A DNA stretch of 42,305 nt from Planctomycetota bacterium. Its GTDB lineage: Bacteria; Planctomycetota; B15-G4; JADJEK01. Shown one piece after another: positions 26,435 through 33,801 of the stretch (position 1 is its first letter; each line of letters begins with the position of its first letter). The position numbers and the translations under genes are program-made. The notes beneath the pieces were generated by a model. The model ran no database searches. It saw nothing but the letters and a program-made list of their open reading frames with translations, and was not told the origin of the DNA. The stretch lies in contig JACQZJ010000170.1 of NCBI GenBank assembly GCA_016213895.1, forward strand, positions 1 to 42,305, read 5' to 3'.

Positions 26435-26866
26435 ATGCAATCGCGATTCCGGAGCGTTTCCCTGTTCCTCGTCCTGCTCGCCGCCCTCGCCGCCGCCGTG
26501 GCCGCGGGCGAGCTTCTCGCCTCGGTTCCGACCATCCGCGGCAAGGGCAAGGTCAAGAAGGAGCTCGAGTTCCAGGTCCACTTCCTCGCGGTCGCTACCG
26601 GACAGCCGGTCTACAGCGTGCCCGCGGGCAAGACCCTCGTGATCACCGACGTGGTCGTGGCCAACGACTCGGCGGCGACAGCCGGCCTGTTCCGCATCGA
26701 CGACGGCTCATCCGATCCCCTCCACCCCCACGTTCGAGTGCCGGCCGGCGGCACCACGCATCTCGCCTATATGACTGGGCTGGCCGTGCCTGAGGGCACG
26801 CAGGTGTACGCCGCGAACCACGGCTCCACCATCCTGCACGTGCGCCTGGCCGGCTACCTCATGTAG
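26435..26866 (+). CDS. Small exported protein, paralogue A
   Basis: AAGGAGG lies 5 bases before ATG 26435. The 143-residue product has a signal peptide (residues 1-30, SLFLVLLAALAAAVAAGELL) directly followed by SVPTIRGKGKVKKELEF, a block nearly identical in paralogue B at 38511-38936. The rest looks all-beta, with VPAGKTLVITDVVVANDS, TTHLAYMTG and a closing LHVRLAGYLM. The 'vPaGkt.vITDvvv.NdS' pattern resembles small jelly-roll proteins. Hand alignment gives about 65% identity between the paralogues over their whole length. Function is unknown. It converges with beta-helix 3, 23 bases apart. Confidence 0.8.
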   Translation: MQSRFRSVSLFLVLLAALAAAVAAGELLASVPTIRGKGKVKKELEFQVHFLAVATGQPVYSVPAGKTLVITDVVVANDSAATAGLFRIDDGSSDPLHPHVRVPAGGTTHLAYMTGLAVPEGTQVYAANHGSTILHVRLAGYLM

Positions 26867-26889
26867 CCGTCGCGCGCCCGCTTGCCTGC

Positions 26890-28515
26890 TCAGTCGATCT
26901 CCGGAGTCTGCGCCCAGCCGCCCGAGCTGAAGGTGTTGCCGGTCTGCGTGCCCGTTCCGTCGTTCGCCAGGTCGCGGCGGCTGCCCTTCATGAAGTTGCC
27001 CTGGACCGTGCTGTTCGTGCCGCTGTTCTCGATGCCCTCGCCCGCGCACCCCGTCACCTTGTTGTCCTCGACCGTGTTGCCCGTGCCGCTCTGCACGTCG
27101 ATGCCGTCCACCCGGCACGCGCTCACGTCATTGTCCTCGATCAGGATGCTGTTCCCGTTCACGCGGATGCCATCCGCGCCGATCTCCTTGACCTTGTTCT
27201 TGCGGACCGTGTGTGCGCCGCCCCTGACCTCGATCGCGGCATAATCGCCGCTCTCGCCCGTGCGCGTCACGGTGTTGCCCTCGATCATCACTCCCGTCGA
27301 CGAGGCGTTGGCGAGGTTGATGCCAGCGTCCGAGCAGTACGAGATGTTGTTCCCCTGGATCAGACCCACTGTGGCCGCACTGGAGACGTAGATCCCCGCG
27401 GAATCGTCGAAGCAGTGCCGGATCGTGTTCTTCAGGACCTGGAAGTCGCTTCCATTCACCCACAGGCCTTCGCCGTTCGTGCAGTCGATCATGTTCTTCT
27501 CGATGAGCAGGCCGTTGCCGAGGGCCTCGATGCCCTCGTCATCGATCTTGCGCAGTTCGTTGCCCGCGATCGTGGCGTTGTCGCCCTGGTGATCGATGCC
27601 GTAGGAGTTGGTCGCCTCGATCTTGTTGTCCAGGATCTTCGCGCCCGGGCACGAGGACGTCTCGATGCCGTTGTCATCGCAGGTCGAGAGCGTGTTCTCC
27701 CTGATCACGCAGTCCGTCCCGCCGGACACGTAGATCAGGTCGCCGTAGGCGCCGAGGACCTGGTTCTTCTCGATCCGCGCCCCCGCGCCCGTGACGTCGA
27801 TGCCCGCGCCATCGAGGTCGTAGAGCTTGTTGTTCTGGATCAGAGCGTCGTTGCCGGTGATGGTGATGCCGTCATCCTCCGACACGTAGACCGCGCACTT
27901 GGTCACCTTGGCATCGTTGCCGACGATCTGGATGGTTCCGCCGTCGTCGTTCAGGATGGTCACCTTGCTGACCGTGACGCCGTTGCCTGCGACGTAGATA
28001 CCGCCGTCCGTGCCCAGCAGCTTGCAGTTGAGGATCGTCGTGCCGTCCCCGCTCGTGGCGCGGAGGCCGCCGCTCTCGCAGTTGATGATGGTGCAGTCCT
28101 TGACCGTGAGCCCGGCCGCCGTGCTGTAGATGCCGTAGCCGAAGGGCGGCGGCGCCACGACCGGCTTGGCGTTCTGCACCGTGAACTTGCTGATCGACAC
28201 GTTGGCCGAGCCGACCTGGATGCCGTTGCCGGCGCCGGCGCCGCCAGCCGGCCGCGCCTCGATGATGACGTTTCCCTTGGCCAGGAGCTTGAGGCCGTCC
28301 TTGCCGGCCGGAATCACCACGTTCTCCTGGTAGAGACCGCTCTTCACCACGACCGTGTCGCCTGGACCCGCGGCCGCGACCCCCGCGCCGATCGTGGAGA
28401 TGGCCCCAGCCTGGGAAACGGTGATGGTGGCGGCTCGCCCAGCGGCCGCGAGCAGCAGAAGGACGGCGGTCGCGCAGGGCACGATCACGAACCGGGTCAG
28501 TCGTTGGCGCGTCAT
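26890..28515 (-). CDS. Secreted right-handed parallel beta-helix protein 3
   Basis: The start is the ATG at 28515, preceded by AAGGAG; the frame upstream to 28674 is not convincing. The 541-residue product has a signal peptide (PCATAVLLLLAAAGRA) and then TITVSQAGAISTIGAGVAAA, GPGDTVVVKSGLYQENVVIP and about 18 PbH1 turns. Characteristic turns include DNKIEATNSYGIDHQGDNAT and GNSILIEDNDVSACRVDGID. It is the longest and most regular of the three beta-helix proteins in the window. The asparagine-rich turns (N..I....) favour a NosD-like fold. No anchor or extra domain is present. A carbohydrate-binding or carbohydrate-cleaving role is plausible, but no active site was found. Confidence 0.87.
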   Translation of the reverse strand: MTRQRLTRFVIVPCATAVLLLLAAAGRAATITVSQAGAISTIGAGVAAAGPGDTVVVKSGLYQENVVIPAGKDGLKLLAKGNVIIEARPAGGAGAGNGIQVGSANVSISKFTVQNAKPVVAPPPFGYGIYSTAAGLTVKDCTIINCESGGLRATSGDGTTILNCKLLGTDGGIYVAGNGVTVSKVTILNDDGGTIQIVGNDAKVTKCAVYVSEDDGITITGNDALIQNNKLYDLDGAGIDVTGAGARIEKNQVLGAYGDLIYVSGGTDCVIRENTLSTCDDNGIETSSCPGAKILDNKIEATNSYGIDHQGDNATIAGNELRKIDDEGIEALGNGLLIEKNMIDCTNGEGLWVNGSDFQVLKNTIRHCFDDSAGIYVSSAATVGLIQGNNISYCSDAGINLANASSTGVMIEGNTVTRTGESGDYAAIEVRGGAHTVRKNKVKEIGADGIRVNGNSILIEDNDVSACRVDGIDVQSGTGNTVEDNKVTGCAGEGIENSGTNSTVQGNFMKGSRRDLANDGTGTQTGNTFSSGGWAQTPEID

Positions 28516-28666
28516 GGGACGGTTCTCCTTGAGTCTTCGCCGCAGGCGGTGTGGCCGGGTCATGCTCCCCAGAGCGCGCTTCGCGTCCGCTTGCTTCGCG
28601 GAATCTACAAAAAGGCGGTTGATCCGTAACCCCTCCCGCGTGAGCACGACCTTCCGGGTAGACGAA

Positions 28667-29081
28667 ATGTCCACCCCGGGGGCCCCCGCCTTGTCCGAGA
28701 CCGATTCACCGCGCGACGACTTCGACGGACCCTGGAAGGAGGTACTCGAGCGCTTCCTGAAGCCGGCCCTTGCGCTGCTCGCGGCCAGGCGGAGCAGGGA
28801 CGGAGAGCAGCGGCCATACTGGAAGGTCAGGCTCGTGCGCCGCCTGCTCGATCAAGGTCTCTCCCGGGAGGACATCCGCCTGCTCTTCGGAGAGAGGCAT
28901 CGAGAAGGAGACGCGCCGGTCGATCCTGCAGGTCCTCGAGGCGCGCTTTGGGCCGGTTCCGGCGGGTATCGTGGAGGCCCTGGCCGATCTTCGCGACCTG
29001 AAGACCCTCGAGAGCCTGACGAGAACCGCGGCGATTGTGCCCGACCTGGGCGCGTTCACCCGTGCGCTCGGCGCGGTGTGA
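28667..29081 (+). pseudogene. Remnant of an Rpn-type nuclease / putative transposase gene
   Basis: Three pieces of one known protein type are strung together. From ATG 28667 comes an N-terminus with SPRDDFDGPWKEVLERFLKP, then YWKVRLVRRLLDQGLSREDI. After a frame change near 28890-28910 comes GIEKETRRSILQVLEARFGP, with a C-terminal helical tail to TGA 29081. In intact Rpn/'DUF4351' PD-(D/E)XK proteins these parts are separated by the nuclease core and a long linker. Both the 'PDIH..IDWS' nuclease part and the segment before GIEK are gone. It is therefore a deletion derivative with at least two lesions. Families of such genes are common in Planctomycetota and cyanobacteria. Confidence 0.65.
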
Positions 29082-29092
29082 GGCCGCGAGCG

Positions 29093-30277
29093 CTACAGCG
29101 CGGCGATGATCGCGTCCGCCATCTGCTCGGTCGAGGCCGCGCCTTGCGCCACGGCCGTGGCGCCGCCCGGCAGGCGCAGCATGTCGTACGTGCGCACCTT
29201 GCCTTCGGCCACGACGCGCGCCACGGCGTCGCGCACGCGCATCGCCTTCTCGCCTTCGCTCACGTGGTCGAGGAGCATGGATGCCGACAAGATCATCGCG
29301 ATCGGGTTGGCGATCTGCGGCTCGAGCGCGGCGTACTTCGGCGCTGAGCCGTGCGTGGGCTCGAACACCGCGGCCTGGTCGCCGATGTTCCCGGAACAGG
29401 CAAAGCCCAGCCCGCCGACCAGCCCGGCGAAGGCATCGGACAGGATGTCGCCGAACAGGTTGGTGGCGACGATCACGCCGCACTCCTCCGGGTTCTTGGT
29501 GAGCCACATCATCTGCGCGTCGATGTTGGTCGAGCAGAGCTCGATGCCCGGGCACTCGACCGCGACCTGGCGCGCCGCCTCCTCCATCAGGCCGGATGTC
29601 TCGCGCACCACGTTCGGTTTCTCGCACACGGTCACGGACCGGCAGCCGTGCCGCTCCGCGTGCAGGAAGGCGGCGCGCGCGATGCGCTCGCAAGCGCGGC
29701 GCGTGATGACGCGCACCGAGAGCGCGATGTCCCGGCCCGACACCGCGGCGAACGGCTTGAACTTGGGATGCAGCGCGAGGCTCTGGCGCACCTCCGCCGG
29801 CGGATCGGTCCACTCCACGCCCGCGTACAGCCCCTCGGTGTTCTGGCGGAAGATGACCACGTCGACCTGCGGCTCCTCGACGCCGCCGCCTGGCGCGCGG
29901 CGCACGAAGTTCAGAGGGTTGCCCGGGAACGAGCGGCAGGGACGCACGCAGACGTCCAGGTCGAAGAGCTGGCGCATGCGCACGATCGGGCTGCTGTAGG
30001 AAAGCCCCTGGCCCTTGAGTTCCGGCCTGAGCTCGAGCGCGGCCTGCACCTTGGGCTTGGACGTGATCGCGCCGAACAGGCCGAGCTTGTGCTCGGCGAG
30101 CAGATGGATGGTGCGCTCGGGCAGCGCGTCACCCTCGTTCACCCAGCACGCCCAGCCCACGTCGGCGTGCACGTAGTCGGCGTCGAAGCTGATTGCGTCG
30201 AGCACGCGCAACGCCTGTTCGAGGACCTTCGGGCCGATCCCGTCCCCGGGCATCAAGACCACCGTGCGTCGCGCCAT
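29093..30277 (-). CDS. Isocitrate/isopropylmalate/homoisocitrate dehydrogenase family enzyme
   Basis: The 394-residue enzyme starts at the ATG at 30277 with AAGGAGGAGAGG upstream, 15 bases after the aconitase-like gene. VVLMPGDGIGPKVLEQALRV opens the family fold. SSPIVRMRQLFDLDVCVRP carries substrate arginines, VIFRQNTEGLYAGVE the next substrate loop, and CEKPNVVRETSGL the catalytic Lys. VATNLFGDILSDAFAGLVGG supplies metal aspartates, and FEPTHGSAPKYA lies in the cofactor loop. Such enzymes oxidatively decarboxylate a 2-hydroxy tricarboxylate with NAD(P)+. The partner hydratase is of homoaconitase type, so isocitrate and homoisocitrate are both candidate substrates. An insertion around HPKFKPFAAVSGRDIALS makes it longer than typical LeuB or Lys12. 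The family is certain, the substrate is not. Confidence 0.9.
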   Translation of the reverse strand: MARRTVVLMPGDGIGPKVLEQALRVLDAISFDADYVHADVGWACWVNEGDALPERTIHLLAEHKLGLFGAITSKPKVQAALELRPELKGQGLSYSSPIVRMRQLFDLDVCVRPCRSFPGNPLNFVRRAPGGGVEEPQVDVVIFRQNTEGLYAGVEWTDPPAEVRQSLALHPKFKPFAAVSGRDIALSVRVITRRACERIARAAFLHAERHGCRSVTVCEKPNVVRETSGLMEEAARQVAVECPGIELCSTNIDAQMMWLTKNPEECGVIVATNLFGDILSDAFAGLVGGLGFACSGNIGDQAAVFEPTHGSAPKYAALEPQIANPIAMILSASMLLDHVSEGEKAMRVRDAVARVVAEGKVRTYDMLRLPGGATAVAQGAASTEQMADAIIAAL

Positions 30278-30292
30278 CCTGCCTCTCCTCCT

Positions 30293-32215
30293 TCAGGTGC
30301 CGCTGGCCGCCAGGCGGGAGCGCACCAGGTTCTCCACGCCGCCTGCGATCACCAGCCTCTGAGGAACCTCGCTCAAGGGCGGGAAGAAGAAGGCCCTCCC
30401 GCCGTAACGGACGCTCCCGGCAGCGAAGTCGATCTCGACCTCCGCGCCGGGGATGATCGTCTTCCGCCCGGCCGCGAGCGCGACGCCCTCCGCCTCCTTC
30501 AAGCACGCGACGAAGGCCGGCGACTCCACGCAGATCAGGCCGTTGTTGAGGGCGTTCCTCAGGTAGGTCTGCGAGAAGCTCGCGGCGATGAGGGCGGATA
30601 CGCCGCGGGCCTGCAATGCCGTGGCCGCCTGCTCGCGGCTCGAGCCGCTGCCGAAGTTCTCGCCGCAGGCGAGCACGTCTCCGGGCCGCGCGCGCGCGGC
30701 GAACTCGGGGTCGTAGCCCTGCATGAGCACGCTCGCCATCTGCTCCCGGCTCACGTCCTCGCGGTAGGTGTAGTCCTTGCCGTAGATCAGGTCCGTGTTC
30801 AGGTCGTCCTGCGGAACGAAGACCAGCCGGCCGGCAAGCCGCGCCGGGAAGCCCTCCAGCACGCGCGCCGGCGCTGGGGGCGCAGCCGGCGCGTCGCGGA
30901 ACGCGATGTCGCGCGCGGGCACGTGCGCCGGCCAGGTCGCCGGCGCCGCGATGAAGCCCTTCAGGGCCGAGGCGGCGACGACCGCGGGGCTGGAAAGGAA
31001 GCAGCGCGCGTCGCGCGCGCCCATGCGTCCCTTGAAGTTGCGGTTCGTGGCGGAGATGCCGGTCTCGCCCGGCGCGAGCAGTCCGGCGCCCAAGCCGATG
31101 CACGGCCCGCAGCCCGGCGGCAAGGGCCGCGCGCCCGCGTCGAGCAGATCCTGCCACACGCCCGCGGCCTCGGCCCGCTCCTGGATCTCGCGGCTCGCGG
31201 CCGCCACGTAGAACTCGACCCTGGCGGAGACCTTCTGGCCGCGCAGCACGCGCGCGGCCGCCGCGAAATCGGTGAAACGCGCGCCCGCGCACGAGACCAG
31301 ATACGCCTTGTCCACGGCGACGCGGCGCGCTTCCATCTCGGCGATCGGCGTCAGGACGCGCACCGAGTCCGGGCCGAGCACGTACGGCGTGACGGCCGCA
31401 AGATCGAGGACGATGCGCGCGGCGTAGTGCGCGTCCGGGTCCGGGCCCAGGGCGGCCGCGTCCTCGGCAGCTGCGCCGCGGCGCGCCTCGCGGCTCTCGA
31501 GATACGCGCGCGCCGTCGCGTCGGCCGGGAACCAGGCCGCGAGCGCCCCCCACTCGGTGGACATGTTGGCGATGGTCAGGCGCGCGTCCATGTCCAGGCT
31601 CTCGAGGCCCGGGCCGGAGAACTCGAGCGCCGCGTTCCGCACCTCGCCGCGCGTGTACAGGCCGCAGAGCGCGCTGATCACGTCCTTGCCGCTCGCGCCT
31701 TCCGGGAGCGCGCCCTCGAGCACGACCGCGACCGTGCGCGGGACCTGCCACCAGAACTCGCCCGTCGCCCAGATGGCGGCCGCGTCCGTGCGCACCACGG
31801 GCGTGCCGGCCGCCGCGAGCGCGCCGTACATGTTCGCGTGCGAGTCCGAGGCCACGACGAGCGCGCCCGGGACCACGTACCCGCGCTCGATCATCAACTG
31901 GTGGCCGATGCCCGCGCCCGCCGCAAAGAAGTCCAGGCCAGGCGCGCGCGCGAATTCCTCGATCGCGCGGTACTTGTCGCGGTTCGCCGCGGACCGGTTC
32001 TGGATGTCGTGATCGAGGACGATGACCGGCTGCGACGGATCGCGCATGCGCGCGGCGCCGAGCGCGGCGAACTTCTGCATCACCGCCGCGGTGTTGTCGT
32101 GGGTCAGGACGTGGCGCGGCCGCAAGGCCAGGTAGTCGCCGGCCTGAAGCGGCCGCGCGCCGGGCCCACCCACGCGATGCGCCGCGGCGATCTTCTCGAT
32201 GACCGTCTGTCCCAT
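30293..32215 (-). CDS. Fused aconitase-family hydratase resembling fungal homoaconitase (Lys4)
   Basis: The 640-residue protein joins large and small aconitase parts in one chain. Its landmarks match what I know of fungal Lys4: GQTVIEKIA at the N-terminus, then PRHVLTHDNTAAVMQKF, AGIGHQLMIERGYVVPGALV and VVASDSHANMYGALAAAGTP. AAAIWATGEFWWQVP and TIANMSTEWGALAAWFP follow. The [4Fe-4S] cysteines are C309 (YLVSCAGAR), C369 and C372 (GCGPCIGLG). ISATNRNFKGRMGARDA and then the swivel domain with FGSGSSREQAATAL complete it. It should reversibly hydrate a homoaconitate-, aconitate- or related cis-acid. It sits between the HD-like gene (39-base gap) and the dehydrogenase gene (15-base gap). No homocitrate synthase or other lysine gene is near, so the pathway is open. 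Confidence 0.85.
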   Translation of the reverse strand: MGQTVIEKIAAAHRVGGPGARPLQAGDYLALRPRHVLTHDNTAAVMQKFAALGAARMRDPSQPVIVLDHDIQNRSAANRDKYRAIEEFARAPGLDFFAAGAGIGHQLMIERGYVVPGALVVASDSHANMYGALAAAGTPVVRTDAAAIWATGEFWWQVPRTVAVVLEGALPEGASGKDVISALCGLYTRGEVRNAALEFSGPGLESLDMDARLTIANMSTEWGALAAWFPADATARAYLESREARRGAAAEDAAALGPDPDAHYAARIVLDLAAVTPYVLGPDSVRVLTPIAEMEARRVAVDKAYLVSCAGARFTDFAAAARVLRGQKVSARVEFYVAAASREIQERAEAAGVWQDLLDAGARPLPPGCGPCIGLGAGLLAPGETGISATNRNFKGRMGARDARCFLSSPAVVAASALKGFIAAPATWPAHVPARDIAFRDAPAAPPAPARVLEGFPARLAGRLVFVPQDDLNTDLIYGKDYTYREDVSREQMASVLMQGYDPEFAARARPGDVLACGENFGSGSSREQAATALQARGVSALIAASFSQTYLRNALNNGLICVESPAFVACLKEAEGVALAAGRKTIIPGAEVEIDFAAGSVRYGGRAFFFPPLSEVPQRLVIAGGVENLVRSRLAASGT

Positions 32216-32254
32216 CGCGCCGCTCCGTCTGGACGGCCGGCGAGCCCGCCCGCG

Positions 32255-32797
32255 TCAGCGCGGGCCGCTCTTGAACGGCAGGAAGCTCATGAGCCCGGCG
32301 TGGCGCACGATCGTGGCCTCGATGCTGCGGTTCACCAGGTCCCCCTCGCTGGAGTGGGCGGCAATGACGTGGCACACGGCCTCGGGCACGCCCGCCTCCA
32401 TGGCGAGCGCCACGCCGGTAAAGGGATGGCGCAGGGCGCTGCGGCGCCGGCTCGGGCGCGCCTCGCCGTCCGCCTTCTCGTACTCGAGCAGGAGGCCCAC
32501 GTCCGCGAGGATGGCGCCGGCCACGACCGCATCCATGTCCACGGCCAGGGCGCTGCCCAGGAACTGCTGCATGGCCTCGGCCGCGCGCCGCGCGATGTGC
32601 ACCACGCAACGCTTGTGCTCGAGGAAGGTCGCCGGGCACTCGGGCACGAGCTGGGTGAAGGGGATCTCCTCCAGATCGTCAGGCTTCAGCGGACTCTGGT
32701 GGAAGGCCCGCACCCAGGTCTCGAGGACCTTCTCCCTGAGCCCCGCGTCCCGGATCCACTCGAGCTCCGGCCAGAGTCTCCGCACGTCTTCTCTCAT
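32255..32797 (-). CDS. HD-domain-like protein with a degenerate HD dyad
   Basis: The 180-residue protein has the helical layout of HD/HDIG phosphohydrolases: [19 protein letters not shown] (first ligand His), then [15 protein letters not shown] where the HD pair is expected. [20 protein letters not shown] and [10 protein letters not shown] follow for the later ligands. The central His of the HD pair is replaced by alanine (A98-D99), so metal binding would be altered. It is encoded 52 bases after the cydB remnant and 39 bases before the aconitase-like gene. I believe similar HD-like genes travel with aconitase and isocitrate-dehydrogenase-like genes in other bacteria. Its role could be regulatory or it could process a pathway intermediate. 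The catalytic call is uncertain. Confidence 0.65.
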   Translation of the reverse strand: MREDVRRLWPELEWIRDAGLREKVLETWVRAFHQSPLKPDDLEEIPFTQLVPECPATFLEHKRCVVHIARRAAEAMQQFLGSALAVDMDAVVAGAILADVGLLLEYEKADGEARPSRRRSALRHPFTGVALAMEAGVPEAVCHVIAAHSSEGDLVNRSIEATIVRHAGLMSFLPFKSGPR

Positions 32798-32849
32798 TCA
32801 CGCACCCTCGCGCAAGCCAGCCCGTCGAGTCTACGCTTTCCCGCGCGCG

Positions 32850-33795
32850 TCAGTAGCTGTCCTCGCCGAGCCGCACCTTGCCGCGGAAGGTCCAGTAGAT
32901 CGTGGCCGTGTAGGCCAGCACGAAGGGGAAGCCGATGGCGACGATGAGCAGGCCGATGCCGAGCGTCTTCTCGCTGGACGCCGCGTCCCACATGGTCCAG
33001 GAGAGCGCCGGGTCGTTGCGCGCGGTGATGATGTTCGGATAGGTGGCCACGGCGAAGAGGAAGACCAGCGCGGCGATGGTCGCGCTCGAGCAGAGGAAGG
33101 CCTGGCCGTACTTCTTCAGGAACATGGCGCGCGGGATGTTGGCGATGGCCAGGACCGCGGCCACGGCCGCGCCCGCCGCCCAGGGGTAGTGCTCGAAGTT
33201 CCGCGTGGCGGTCGGGACCTCGAGCACGGTCATGATCGTGGTGAGCATGTAGAGGGCGAGGAACACGCCCCACGCGTGCCAGGTCAAGCGCCCGAGGCGC
33301 TCCTGCACCGCCCCCTCGGTCTTCAAGAACAAGTAGATCGCGCCGTGCATGGCAAAGGCCCTTCTCGTCGAGCGGCAGGCCGAGCATGCCGTTCCCTACG
33401 GCCACGCCGAAGAGCAGCGTGGCCACCAGGCTCGAGAGGAAGAAGCCGAAGTCCCAGACGCCGCGCCAGGCCGCCGAGTGCAGCTTGCCGCGGAACTCGA
33501 GGCTCACGGCGCGGAGGATCAGGGCGAAGAGCAGGAGCATGAAGGCGACGTAGAACCCGGAAAAGATCGTGGCGTAGCCTTCCGGGAACATGGCGAAGAG
33601 CGCGCCGCCGAAGGTCACCAGCCAGACCTCGTTGCCGTCCCAGAGCGGGCCGATGGAGTTGACGAAGAGGCGCTTCTCGCCGTCGCCTTGGGCCAGCGGA
33701 TGCAGGATGCCCACGCCGAGGTCGAAGCCGTCCAGGATGGCGTAGCCCGCGAGCAGGACGCCCATGAGGATGAACCAGATCAGGTGCAGGTCCAT
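32850..33795 (-). pseudogene. cydB: Cytochrome bd oxidase subunit II with internal deletion and frameshift
   Basis: The ATG at 33795 opens [20 protein letters not shown] and continues normally through [20 protein letters not shown] to [12 protein letters not shown] near 33356. The family then continues in a different frame from [15 protein letters not shown] (33350) to the stop at 32850, with [16 protein letters not shown] and [20 protein letters not shown]. The segment that normally separates these blocks, roughly 25 residues ('ftG....lnpyallvGlltla' in type), is missing. Its loss removes one membrane helix and shifts the frame. The join sits at GGCCTTTGCC, which could be a fused CTTT repeat. 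Without it CydAB oxidase could not assemble normally. It starts 6 bases after cydA and would be co-transcribed with it. A misassembly is the main alternative. Confidence 0.85.
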
Positions 33796-33801
33796 GGCCG
33801 C

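Noticed and set aside
13374-28515. Periodic short repeats in the beta-helix genes considered as CRISPR or tandem DNA repeats
   Set aside because: The periodicity is at protein level (PbH1 turns); the DNA has no constant repeat or spacer pattern.
26890-28515. Beta-helix proteins considered as pectate lyases
   Set aside because: Fold pattern fits, but no calcium-binding aspartates and catalytic Arg of pectate lyases could be located.
29351-32947. Very long open frame on the plus strand (about 1200 codons) over the aconitase/dehydrogenase operon
   Set aside because: It is the antisense shadow of well-conserved enzymes, rich in Arg, His and Ala with no domain; a product of high GC content.
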